A program made the translations under genes and the position numbers. Below, one piece after another: positions 34,152-45,714 of a stretch of DNA of 64,000 nucleotides (positions within the stretch are counted from its first letter, which is position 1; each line of letters opens with the position of its first letter). Origin of the DNA: Gymnopus androsaceus JB14 (lineage: Eukaryota; Basidiomycota; Agaricomycetes; Agaricales; Omphalotaceae); assembly GCA_009733575.1 (NCBI GenBank), contig ML769393.1:510447-574446 (forward strand), in the 5' to 3' direction. A model generated the notes under the pieces. The model saw only the letters and a program-made list of their open reading frames with translations. It did no database searches and was not told the origin of the DNA.

Positions 34152-36247
34152 TTAATTGGGCTCATTTCGTTGTGCAAGTGCTTCAACTATGTTTTCGTGT
34201 CTAGGTGATCGCGATCTGATTTTGCAACTGAACCGAACGGGATATCTGTTTTCGGGTAAATTTCGAAGTGCTTTCTAAAATGGACCAGTCACTTACCGAA
34301 GAAGTCCTGAGGTATATCCCGGGGCCGTTTCTCTGTTTGTGCCTTCAATACTGGATATTTCAAACATGGCGAGTGTGGACGCGATGAATATGAACAACTC
34401 CGACAAAACCAAATTCCGAGCTGGACATACTCTTCTCCCGAATCCAAACGCTACATCGGGACTTTTGATGCTGGGGTCAAGCTTTCCTTCCTTGGTCAGG
34501 AAACGCTCAGGTCTAAACGAGGATACGTCCTCCCCATACACTTTCGCATTGTGTAACATAGCCCTAAATTTTCACGGTCAGGAATGGCAGGAATTCACTC
34601 CACAGGTCGCACTCACCAAGCATTTGGAAGGATGACCGACCCGGCGGGAAGATGATAGCCATTATAGACGTCATCAGCAGTTAGCTTGTGAGGAAATGCT
34701 GAAAAATGCCAGTTAGCACAGCGAAAAGATAACCTAGATCGAGTAATACAAACCTAGCGGTACCACCGGATTCCACCGAAGGACTTCTTTCACAATGGCC
34801 GTTATCCATGGGCAGGATGCTTCATCTCCAAAATCAGGTAGCGATTTTCCTGCGTTGAGAAGTACTGCGTCGATTTCATTCTGCGCTTTAGACTGGATTC
34901 CCGGATTGAGGGACATGGCTAGGACAAATGTCCTCAAGGCGGAAACAACCTGGGCAGCATATGAGCATGATGTAGACGTCGAAGAAGTATACATCTTAAC
35001 TTACAGCCGCTGAACCATTAGCGAACGTGGATGAAGTAGTTTTTTGAATATCCGCTTCCGCAAACGCCGCAGCTTCAATGAGTGAGGATGCTATAGATGG
35101 TTGGACATCCTTTCCTTCAGCCTGAACACCCCAGAACCTGTTGAGCTCACTCAATAGGCACTCTATGGCGAAGGGACTTACCATGTTTGTCTTGACAATA
35201 TTAAAAGGTACAGTCACTGCAATGTCTACCGACGTCTTCCAAGCCTTCGCCTGACGCTGAAATTGAGCAAACGGAAGATGTTTTACTGTGTACGATCAGC
35301 TACAGATTTAGAAAACGAGAGCTTGGAACACTCACATAAAGGCAAGTAATCCACCACATACGTCCCGAAAAGCCCAGCAGCTGCCAACCCTTCAACAGCC
35401 TGGGTAGCCGCATGAATGAAGGGATCTGGCTTGCCAGACGGCTGAACGTCTAATCCGAATACCATGTCGAGTGAAAGACCACTAGCTAAACTAAGCGAAT
35501 GCATTAGTTTGGGACGAAGTCTAATAAAAGAGAACTCCTACTGTTGAATATGCGTCTCAAAGTCATTTGGCGTCTTTAAAAGATTTCCCAAGAAAATATC
35601 CCTCCATTTAAGCTGGTGCGGCCTGAATTGTGACACCGAAGCCGAGTTGAAATCATTGGCAAAGATTCTCCGATGCGTCTTCCAAGTGTTGCCCTGGGGC
35701 ATGAATCCAAAATGCCAAGAAAGGCCAACTCTATAAACAGGTACAATCGTCGGAATGAGGGATGCAAAGTTCAAGTCTACCTCGACGTACAATTCGTTTA
35801 GCATAGTCATTCGAGGCCTAGTGATCCATCATCCCCAATTATTTATTCATCCAGGCATACTTATTAAACATGAGCCTACCTATCGCCTGTAGAGCGCAGA
35901 TTTCCCTTCAAACAATGCCTTTGCAGCCTCTGCAGAGTTGACGATGAGAACATCCGTCCCAAAAACATTCAAATGAATGATATCGCTTCCTGCATTCTAA
36001 CATAAATTCCAGAACCATGTTACTTACTACAAATGTTGCACTCACCGTAATGCTGACTCCATTCCGCAAACTTGACCCAAGGGTCCTTACTTGGTATATC
36101 AAACCAGTTCCCCACTATGGGGAGCTGGGTAGGCCCAGGAGGTGTATGTCGCATGCGTCTAAGCACAGTGCTAGAAACAATAGAGACGACTGCGATAGCA
36201 GCAATGGCAATCGCAGTCTGGCTTGAAGTAATCGATCCTAAGGACAT
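34152..36247 (-). CDS. Cytochrome P450 monooxygenase, basidiomycete type, altered I-helix
   Basis: Membrane-anchored haem enzyme. The ATG at 36247 opens a hydrophobic anchor (AIAIAAIAVVSIVSSTV) followed by the Pro hinge RHTPPGPTQLPIVGNW. Visible landmarks: NTWKTHRRIF (C-helix WxxxR), K-helix ExxR in IVKEVLRW, FRPERFL (PERF) and the haem loop FGFGRRVCPAR with the thiolate Cys. About ten exons. The last intron is 34246-34296, after which YPVRFSCKIRSRSPRHEN ends at 34152. The I-helix, normally A-G-x-D-T-T, reads ANGSAA spliced to VVSAL, so the acid-alcohol pair for oxygen activation is absent. All exons otherwise join in frame. Substrate unknown. It could be a non-oxygenating P450 or a decaying paralogue. 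Confidence 0.85.
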
Positions 36248-36744
36248 CTGAGAAATCGTGAGATTGGGAGTACGAGGAACTACGAGTTTTTATACGGGCC
36301 AACTTTTGCGCGCTACCAGTGCGGACCATGACGCGGAAACTCTCGGGTGGACATTTTCAACGACTGAACAAAGCTTTGGTAATCTGTACAATGGGGAGAA
36401 CCTGGACTCCACAGAGACCACCTGAATCCACGGGATTAGTATTCACGAAAGTTTCAACTCTTTTCATTTCTGTGCAAGGTTCGTTTCACCGGCTATTTCA
36501 GACTGGCAAGTGCACGAACAATTCATTTACGGGTTCGACCGCATCCATGGAATCGTAAGCGCAACTATCAAATAGCTGAGCTAGTCACTGCTAGCTCCCC
36601 GTACCCTCCCGACCTCCAAACTACATTTAACCGTCTGTCTCGTCATCTCGAACGACATGGCACGAGACTGATGAGCATTGTAGATGGCCCATTCCATCCA
36701 TCCCTTACTTTTCCAGTTCGTTCGTATATAGGCGAAAGCTCCGT
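36248..36744. other. Intergenic, no supported gene
   Basis: Upstream of the P450 (-) and downstream of ABCE1 (-). No features recognised. Confidence 0.4.
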
Positions 36745-39075
36745 TCAATCCTCGAGGAAGAAGTAATTGCCGGCGGCTTAAGACCAAATCAATAAGGAAT
36801 AACATAATTTGGACGAAAAAGAAACATACCCTTCTGCTCTCGGTCTTTGATACTGTGCAGCTTGTTGACTCGGGGTCGGAAATTTGTTGGGTCACGACGG
36901 AAAGTGATTTCTAATGAGGCCAAGAAACGGTTCATTCCGCTGAGTAACGATTGCGGTCTATGGCAAAAGTCAACACGGTGATCAAAATGCAAGCAGGACT
37001 CGGTATCGTACGGTGTGGCAGTAGCAGTAATAGCAGGTTGGCCCTCAAACACAATAACACGGTCCGCAAGATACGTAGCCATGATGAAATCGTGTTCGAT
37101 AACAAACGCAGTCTTTTTCGCATGGAGAATGAACCTAGCGAAGCATTAAGAAAAAGGGACCAGTGAGCGCAATGTGTAACAGACAAACCTCTTGATGACC
37201 TTGCTAGCGATGATACGTTGCTCAGAGTCCAGGAAGGAGCTGGGCTCGTCCAGCAAGTACACGTTGACATTGGACATACCTGCCAAATCTATGAGTGTCG
37301 TGCATACAAAAAATTCATTCAAATGCACGTACCAAGCGCCAAAACGATAGCCACTCTTTGCAACTCTCCTCCGGACAGCGTCTTCACATCCTGGTCCATG
37401 ATGGCTTCCAAGCTCATCGGCTTCAGCACATCAGTTTGGAATTGCGGGTGCATAAACGCCTGCTTAATCCGCTTCAATAGCAGCATCCGGACGGTTCCAG
37501 GGAATTTGGGTGATATCGTCTGGGGTTTGAGGGATACGGAGAGGGTCTGTTTGTCGGTTTCATTATCAGGGGTTTCACCGGCCAACAGACGAACAAACGT
37601 CGTCTTTCCAGTACCGTTTTCTCCGAGCATGACAATAATCTCGGAATCAGTGAAAGAACCTCCTTCGACAGTTAGTTTGAAGGATCCTAGGGTCTTGGTC
37701 ATCGAGGGGTACGTATAATGTCGGGTTTTATCAACGATGACTTCCTCGGCGGTCTCGACCATCTTGAAAGACAACGATTCCTGACGGAAACGCAGATTTT
37801 CGGTGGGAATGAAACCATCCAAAAAGATGTTGATTCCTGATTCTTGGGTGAATTTAACCCGACTTGGGATGTATAATACAACTGACCTTCACGGACGGAA
37901 GAAGGCATAGTGACTACACCATACATCGAAGGTTTACCGTAGAGACAGCAAACGAAATCGGAGAGGTAGTCCAGCACTGAAAGATCGTGCTCGACGGCTA
38001 CAACGTAGCAATCGGGAGTGAGTAGGGATCGGATGACTTCTGCAGCCCTTAGACGTTGCTTAATATCCAGATAACTGGAAGGCTCGTCGAACATGTATCT
38101 ATAAAAAACTTCAGAGAAACGTTTGCATGGATCGAAAATAAAACGCACACATCAGCCTTTTGTATACAAGACATTGCGATGGCAAATCTCTGTAATTCTC
38201 CACCCGATAACTGTGAAACCTCTCGTTCAAGGACATGGTTCAATTCGAGTTCATCGCACATCCTCTGCTTGTTGTCAAGTTCCAGCTTCGAGTCGAGCAT
38301 TTGGGTGACAGTCATCGGACCCTTGATCGCTCGCGGGATGTGATCAACATACTGAGGTTTGATGAGGGCTTTGAGATTGTCCTCGAGGACTTTGGTGAAG
38401 TAGTTTTGTAGCTCCGATCCACGGAAATACTTCAAGATTTCTTGCCAATCTGGCGGATCCTGTGAGAGAGCTCATAAATCGTGAGCAGTGAAACTAGGGA
38501 TATACACACGTCGTAACGGCCAAGATTGGGTTTCAACTTTCCGGCCAAAATCTTCAACGCAGTACTTTTCCCTATACCGTTGGTTCCTACTAGACCAAGA
38601 ACTTGCCCTGGCCTTGGGGTCGGTAATCGATGGAGTTTAAAGGCATTAGCAGTGTATCGATGGGTCACTTCTGACTCTAAATTTGTTGGTAAATTGATGA
38701 TAGCAATGGCTTCAAATGGACACCTGAAAGAAGTCAGTTCAAGTCGTTTAAATATTGTCTGCAAACGAGAGCACTTTTTTACACATATACCACAACCAAT
38801 ACACAGAACTTCCGATATGAAGGAGATCTTGTCAGTGGGCTTGACTTCTATACACAATTTGCCTGATCGATTACGATCTAATGAGAAGCTGGTTCTTGAA
38901 AGGCTCAGAGCTTGAACGCACCCATCCTGACCACAGGGCATGACTGCAAGCATTATCAGAAAGATTTCAGGCCAACCATCTCGAAATTTCTGACCTTTTT
39001 ACATTCCTGGGCACACCTTTTTGGCTTGCAGCGATTAGCATCGACGATAGCGATACGGGTGATTTTGTCGGCCAT
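36745..39075 (-). CDS. RLI1: ABCE1/RLI1 ribosome-recycling ATPase
   Basis: Essential cytosolic twin-ATPase with two 4Fe-4S clusters that splits ribosomes after termination. It starts at the ATG at 39075 ([20 protein letters not shown]). The Fe-S domain Cys residues are all present ([13 protein letters not shown], and [11 protein letters not shown] joined to PFEAIAI). NBD1 has Walker [10 protein letters not shown], signature [14 protein letters not shown] and Walker [15 protein letters not shown]2 has [25 protein letters not shown] and [11 protein letters not shown]. The last intron joins REQKA to AGNYFFLED, the usual C-terminus. All introns keep frame, so the gene is intact and is a useful local control for sequence quality. 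Confidence 0.97.
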
Positions 39076-39245
39076 GATATTAGGGAGAAGAGGCTGGACA
39101 ACGCGCGGAACCGATTCGACAAAAAATTAGTGCCGAACTGCCGTCTCAGCATTCAATACTTCCGATTCGTTGGCGCTTATTGAGCGGTTATATGCAGTAC
39201 GAAGGTATTAAAATAGTGGTTAATATTTACTACAATCTGCATCTA

Positions 39246-39893
39246 TTAATGGTCCTGGTTATGAGTCTGTAGAGCCCGCATGATGTGCCAATGATTCTGC
39301 ACCTCGATACACTCCTTCAATTGGTGCTGACGCTTCGACTGGAGCCGCAGGATATCGTATTTCCCTCCCCGCAATTGGGCTGAGGAAGGGCTGGATCCTG
39401 GAGATCTGCTCGGTTGGTGGCGATGGATGACCTCTCTCCAAACCTTTCGGTTTGCCTCTTCAAACTTGGTCACTAGAGCGTGCATGTCCTCACGATAACA
39501 GCGACCGTTGTCCTCAACGTGAGTCCATGCCCATATCTCCGAAGAGATCGTCTCTCGGTCCCATTCGATGGGTTCTTCTTCTTCTTCTTCGTCTCCGTCC
39601 ATCTCCGCTGCCAGAGTTTCCAATTGTAGGTGTGCTCTCCTAACGCTCTCCTGCTCCTCCTCGAGTACTTTCTCCTGTCGCTCTTTCTCTTCTTGCTCCT
39701 CTTTCTCCAGTGCTTCCTGCTCCAATTGCAGCAGCGCAAGCACCTTTGTGGCCTTGGATCGGTGCTCCCGCTGCTTCAAGAGCTCTTCCTCACCTGCCTC
39801 TGGATCTTCGATCGTCCATCCACTCGCTCTTCTGTTCGGCCAACTTGCGAGCAATAGCAGAGATCGTGCTTCGTCGAACCATCTTCCGGTCAT
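39246..39893 (-). CDS. Coiled-coil Glu-rich hypothetical protein
   Basis: Unrecognised protein of 215 residues from a single open frame starting at the ATG at 39893 (MTGRWFDEARSLL). The middle is a long charged helix, probably a coiled coil (LEQEALEKEEQEEKERQEKV), then an acidic patch (DGDEEEEEEP) and a Trp-containing helix (EIWAWTHVEDNGR). The C-terminus is basic and polar (QSKRQHQLKECIEVQNHWH). An alternative frame opening upstream (MVRRSTISAIARKLAEQ) has a GTGAGG donor and could supply a different first exon; I cannot decide between them. It lies tail to tail with nothing and is about 170 bp from the ABCE1 start. Confidence 0.5.
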   Translation of the reverse strand: MTGRWFDEARSLLLLASWPNRRASGWTIEDPEAGEEELLKQREHRSKATKVLALLQLEQEALEKEEQEEKERQEKVLEEEQESVRRAHLQLETLAAEMDGDEEEEEEPIEWDRETISSEIWAWTHVEDNGRCYREDMHALVTKFEEANRKVWREVIHRHQPSRSPGSSPSSAQLRGGKYDILRLQSKRQHQLKECIEVQNHWHIMRALQTHNQDH

Positions 39894-41172
39894 CTTTCAA
39901 GACTGGTGATGAGTTGAGAACCGACAGCTCGAACCACAGAACCATGGCTGCTGGATAGACGATGAGGATGGTTTGGATACGTCGAAGCACTAATGTATGC
40001 TGGTTCGGATGGGTATCTGCTGTGCTTGTCGGTTTCCTGCAGACAGAATTGCGAAAACGTGAAGTGCTGCGAGGTATATATGCTCGAGCTCTCGCCCGCG
40101 ATGTCAGACTGTGGACGCGTCTCGAAGATGCGATCGCGCCTGAGGGATGGAGCTGTATCGTGTTGCTGAACAAGGGGAATGATGGAATCACTAGATCGCG
40201 AGTGATGATACATAACGCAGAGAATTAGAGGATAGTGGAGGATAATAGTGAAGGTAATGCAAAAGAATGGAACTGTGAATCGCGGATTCCAAGTTATAAG
40301 TATAGTGGATGAGTGTAGTGATTGTGTGGTATGGTGCTCGAGGGATAATGCCAAGAGTGGAAGATGATACTCACTCTGAAACTTTTTGATCACCTTTTAT
40401 GCATTTCCGTCAAAGCTTTTGCAGGACAATGTGGCCCGACCTCGTACTCCGTGTAGCCACAGTTATCACGCCCCTAGCGCGTTTTTTTCCCAGATTTCCT
40501 GTGATAAAGGAAGAAATGCCTTTTTTGGTATAAAGCGGGTCGAGGAACAATGGTCTTTGTGATATGATTATGGTCTATGATTGTGACCACAGCGCGTCGG
40601 ATGCTCGAATGTGGCACTTTGTGAAATGGGAGAGGAATTGTGATTATTGCTGGTCGCGTCGTCGTGCAAGTCGCACCGGTACAACTGGAGTATATATCGG
40701 TGATTCCGCTCCTTCTCCTCAGCTACAAAGTTTGGATTTGACTTGAGCTTGAGCGAGAAAGACCAGTGTCATATAGCCACATAAGGATTGAGGGAAGGTC
40801 CAATTTGGGCGAACAATGCCTGCGAATAATAATGCCCTGGCACTTGGACTTGTTGATTGAAAAGGTCCATTCCTAGGTGGCCCAGGAAGTTATGAAGGAT
40901 GGTATCGTATCACAGTATCACAGTGATTCAGGTAGTATGCGCAAGTAGAGTATATCACCTCCTTCATCGCAAGCACCAAGCTTAGTGATAGTGATAGTGA
41001 TAGTGATGCCCAAGGTGATAGTGATAGTAATAGTGAATTGATCTGTAAGCGCCCGAGATCCTCCGCATCTTGAACCTCACCAACTACATACACCCATATT
41101 CTCGCAACTTCAAATCGCAGCCGTGTAAATCGGTGTGCTGTAATAATTCTTGGTTTCTGCAAAGCTGAGAGG
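39894..41172. other. Divergent intergenic region with a microsatellite
   Basis: Between the coiled-coil gene (-) and FYV10 (+). It contains a GTGATA-type microsatellite at about 40985-41035. Minus-strand frames at 39890-40393 are open for up to 167 codons, but I recognise no protein; they may be 5' exons of the coiled-coil gene. Confidence 0.45.
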
Positions 41173-42728
41173 ATGTCGACCAAGATTGATGTTGAGGGAG
41201 CATTTCTGTTCGAGCAGCCTTTTGCACGGGTGAGTCCTTCTGGTTACCCCCAGCTTCTCATAGCTCAGATAATTGCCACAGGTCCCTTACGAGAATTACC
41301 GAAAGGTCTTTCGCACATCCCAGAAACATGTGGAGCGCGAATATAGCGTAATTCAGTCGGCGGCGAGCGATATCTCAAGTTGTCTGAAAGCTGGAAATGC
41401 AGGGGAATCAGACATAGCAACCGCTATTGACGGAATGATTGGCAAAGTAGCTACCCTCAAACGCAAGGTGCGCTTCATTCACGTCTTCTAGCTTTTGGAA
41501 GGAGCCCATTCTCAGCGATGTTTAGCTCGCGGATCTACACGACTCTGCTGGAAAGCCAACACAGGATGTCATACGAGAACGTTTACAGCATATGACTGCG
41601 ATGGAGAACTCGACCTCAACGTCAGATAATGAATACACCCAATGGGCAGACAAACGACTTGATAGATGGCTTGTAGACTGGTGTCTGCGTCATGGAAAGG
41701 AGAGAACAGCTAGACATATAGCTAGAGAGAAAGACATTGAAGTATGCCCACAGTATTCTCCTTTCCGTCCATGTATGTTGACTAACGTTTTCGTCACTAG
41801 GTCCTCGTGGATCTAGACTTGTTTAGTGATATTCGACGTATCGAGAAGGCGCTTTCTGATCACAATTGTACGGAAGCTCTCGCTTGGTGTAGCGAAAATA
41901 AACCGTCTCTTCGTAAAGCCAAGGTTGGTAACGGAACACTTGTTGCTTTCTTTGCTCTTATCTATTCGTGCATAGAATACCCTTGAATTCGACCTCCGGC
42001 TGCAAGAGTATATTGAACTTTGCCGAGCAAACAAGAAGCAGGAAGCTATCATATATTCACAGAAACATCTCATCCCCTGGCAGGAAACCCATCTCGTCCA
42101 GATCCAGCAAGCGTCTGGCTTGCTGGCGTACTCGTCGGGAACTACTGTCCGGCCATATACAGTTAGCAAGCGTCTCTCTCGCTCTTACTTGGTATAGCTA
42201 ATGACTTATCTCTCTCCTAGCGCCTCTACGACCCTTCGAGGTGGACATCTCTCATCAAATCATTCCGCCGCTCCATCTATATGCTCAACACTCTTCCGTC
42301 TGAACCTCTCCTCAATCTGGCACTCTATGCTGGTCTGGCATCCCTGAAATTACCGGCATGTTACGACCATCCGACCAAGAACGTGGACTGCCCTGTTTGT
42401 GATGGTGGTTCCGGATCTGGGTCTGCGCTACGAGGCTTAGGACTTGGAAAGCTAGCCGAAGAGGTTCCGTCAAGCTATCATACAAACTCGACCATAATCT
42501 GTTATATTACCAAGAAGATTATGGACGCGGATAACATGCCGATGGCGTTTCCTAGCGGATATATCTACTCGAGAGAGGTGAGTCTTTGAACCCGTTCCTC
42601 GAGAATCCGACTGACTGATTTCGTAGGCGATGGAGGAAATGGCTGCAAAGAACAACGGGGTGGTAACTTGCCCAAGGACGGGTGAACGCTGTCAGTTCAC
42701 GGAGTTGAGGAAAGTGTTCATCTCCTGA
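41173..42728 (+). CDS. FYV10: FYV10/MAEA-type GID/CTLH ubiquitin ligase subunit
   Basis: Catalytic-core RING-like subunit (GID9/MAEA) of the GID/CTLH E3 complex, which in yeast targets gluconeogenic enzymes. It starts at the ATG at 41173 (MSTKIDVEGAFLFEQPFARV). Domain order: N-terminal helices (YRKVFRTSQKHVEREY), LisH-like (KRLDRWLVDWCLRHGKERTA), CTLH (DLDLFSDIRRIEKALSDHNC, ALAWCSENKPSLRKAK), CRA (EFDLRLQEYIELCRANK) and a degenerate C-terminal RING (ICYITKKIMDADNMPMAFPS ... VVTCPRTGERCQF). About seven introns, all in phase; ends FTELRKVFIS. The usual family length of about 400 residues. Intact. Confidence 0.93.
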
Positions 42729-43338
42729 CGGACCGGTAATCTGTAGTCCATTTATCCAGTATTGATTTCTTGCATACTTATCGACGGCATCTGTATTCTA
42801 CATAAGCTACTACTATCAAGCAATTGTACTTTTCATCCGGAAACTGAATTGAATGGTACGTGTGTACCGGCTTTCGCAGTGCCCTGTCTTTGGGTAGAAG
42901 GTTATTTGGCATGTCGTGGCACATATCAAGAATGGCTACTGGATCTGTCCTAGTAACCGCTATGGCGCAGTCTTAGATTGCTGTTGCTGCGCTTTGGCCA
43001 ATTCTTATTTGGGTAGGTACAGTGCGCCCAGCACCGTTTCTTCGATCAGGTATCAAAGCTGTATATATGGTGCCGAGTCGGCTTGGCGCCACCATAGAGA
43101 ATATGCAATGTCTCAAACTTTCTTCTTGTGCTCATCCATGCCGGTACGCGACCTATCCTGATCGAATGAGTTAAAACGGTCCGTTTTCAGCCTTTCACCA
43201 ATAAATGAGACGGAGATAATCTCAGAAGTCTCAAACGAGCCGTCAAGGAAGTCGGTACGTAGCTCCATTTAGTCTATGGGACAAATTTATGTATTTATGG
43301 CCTACCTCGCAGACCTTCCATGCTTCGCCCCCCAAACT
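42729..43338. other. Intergenic, promoter of the permease gene
   Basis: No supported gene or clear motif. Confidence 0.4.
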
Positions 43339-45714
43339 ATGACCGATACTCCCTCCAAGCAGTCTGTGCATTCAGATGGCACAATTCTGCAGAGTGATAG
43401 CTCCTCCATTCCCTCTTATGAACAGACGGGAACTCCTGTCGAGGTTGTGAGTCCCCTCGGATATCATGTCGACTGGATCAGTGTTATTTTTTTGGTGAGC
43501 TCGCAAGAAAAATCATGTTATACGTTGGCTGATGGAATTGGACAGAATGTCAGCAGGACAATTGGTATCGGAGTGTTTACTACTCGTGAGCTCAATGTTC
43601 CTTCAATCGAGAGCGCGCCCTAATAACTCGAGAAATTAGCCGGTACGATACTGAAAGGAGTAGGAAGCGTGGGTATGAGTTTGATTTACTGGGTAGTCGG
43701 ATTTCTCTTCTCTGCTGGTACGTATCAAGCCGTTCCATATCCGCCTTACAATAATCTTGTCCACAGCGTCTCTGGCAATCTATCTAGAATATCTATCTTA
43801 TTACCCAAAGCGTTCTGGAGCTGATGTCGCGTACCTGGAAAAGGTGATTGCATCTGCATTGGTCCCGTTCTTCGTCCGCGGCTTATTCCCCTCGAGGCCT
43901 ATCCTCGACCGAGGCTCTTCGTCCCCGCGTTATATGCTTTCACGTTTGTGTTTTTATCTATATCTAGCAGCAGTGGAATTGGTACGCTCCTTGATTACGC
44001 GAGTGTTGGAGTCTCACTAGTATTCTGAACGTTCTGATAGTGTTCGCGGAATATATCCTTGCGGCATCGGGACACGAAGCATCTACCTGGAATGTTAGGG
44101 GACTAGCGGTGGGAATGTGCACGGCGGTAACGCTAGGCGTGTAAAGCTCTTTTCATTTCCACTCATCTACCTAACGGAAATTCTCCTGTCCAGTTTGCAT
44201 GGTCTCTACAAAATGGTCACTTCGTGTGAGCAATTGGATAGGAATGATCAAGGTTGCTACCCTGATCTTGTGAGGTTCCATGCATTCTGTCTGTCTTGCG
44301 TCTGTCTGCTGATGCTCTACTCTCAGTGTCGCTATTCTTGGCCTCGTCGTGCTCGCCGGTGGAATTAGTCGTGTTGAAAATCCAGGGGCGAATTTTCGTG
44401 ACGTGTTTTCTGGCACCTCAACGAATCTCAACAGTTTATCCAACGCACTTCTCAAGATTAGATTTGCCTACGCAGGCTACGAAGCGCGTTATCTTCCTTT
44501 CACTATCACCTAACTTGTCTGATATTCAAACAGAATGCATTCAGCGTAGCGAACGAGGTTCAAGTATGTGGTATTAAATTCTGACTCGGAGCTCGTTCAC
44601 ACACGTTAAATTCTTAGGACCCAATTCCCACTTTTAAGAGATTTGCGCCATTGTCGCTTCTTATCGTCGCTTTTTTGTATTTCATGGCAAACATTGCCTA
44701 TTTCGCAACTGGTTAGTCACCCCCTCTTTATCTTCTAGTGGGGCTTACGCGCTACTACTTCAGTTCCTAAGGAACTCATACGGGAATCTCATGAATTGAC
44801 CGCTAGTCTCTTTTTCGAGGCGATATTCCCAAATCGCAGCGCTGTTGTGACGCTGCATGTGTTGGTGGCTATTAGTAGTCTTGGAAGCGTAATTGCGTCT
44901 ACCATTGCGGCATCCAGAGTCGTTCGTGAGTGTGGAAGGTGAGTATACTGTATTGAGCTTACCCGCACTCTTCGACTAACGATCCTCTGTAGACAAGGCC
45001 TTCTACCATATCCACGTCTCTGGGCGTCAACAAAACCTTTCGGCACACCGTTGGCTGCTTATGCGCTGAGATGGTTTGTCTCTTCCATCATCATTATTCT
45101 ACCTCCACCAGGAGATGCATTCAATTTCAGTGAGTCACCTCGTCGTTTTGCCTTTTTTCAACCACCTTGAACTGAAAGGAATTTACAGTTGTTGACTTGC
45201 AATACTATCCGACTGCAGTGTGGACACTGGTATTAACTATTGGTATCTATCTAATCAGAGCCCGCCGCAAGAAAGCGAATGCACCTGCTAGTGCGTTTAG
45301 AGTTTGGGACAGCGTTGCTGCCTTTGCATTGGCCGCCAATGTTGGAATCATGATTCTACCCTGGGTTCCCCCGGAAGGCGGAATCTATGCAGGAGATGTG
45401 TCGTTTTTTTATGCAACGTATTGTATCGCTGGTCTAGGCATGTAAGTGCGGTCTCGAAAACTCAATTATTCAAATATAATTCTTCACCTTACTCCAGCAT
45501 CGTGTTAGGGGCATTCTTGTACTGGATATGGTTCTCCGTCCTCCCCAGACGCGGAAATTATCGCATACGACAAGTGGTTGACAAACTATCCGATGGAGCT
45601 CAAACTCTTAGAACAGTCAAGGTTCCCCTCCACGTACTTGCTGAATGGGATGCAGTACATGACGATCATGGTCAACTTATTCTTCCCACCCCGTCTGAAG
45701 AATATCGTGATTAG
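43339..45714 (+). CDS. LAT-family amino-acid permease, MUP1-like
   Basis: Plasma-membrane APC/LAT transporter similar to high-affinity methionine permeases. It starts at the ATG at 43339 (MTDTPSKQSVHSDGT) with a hydrophilic N-terminus. TM1 carries the unwound substrate motif NVSRTIGIGVFTT. Further helices include VGMSLIYWVVGFLFS, ASLAIYLEYLSYYPKRSGAD, LYAFTFVFLSISSSNFIVFA, KVATLILVSLLFL-type segments, RFAYAGYEARYLPF, IVAFLYFMANIAYFATVPKE, and VIASTIAASRVVRECGRQGL with the following LPYPRLWASTKPFGTPLAAY. The C-terminus is soluble (LPTPSEEYRD). More than ten short introns, all consistent. Probably about 12 membrane segments. Substrate is inferred from family only. Confidence 0.9.

Noticed and set aside
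40985..41035. GTGATA repeats as a regulatory array
   Set aside because: Looks like an ordinary microsatellite in the intergenic region upstream of FYV10; no evidence of function.
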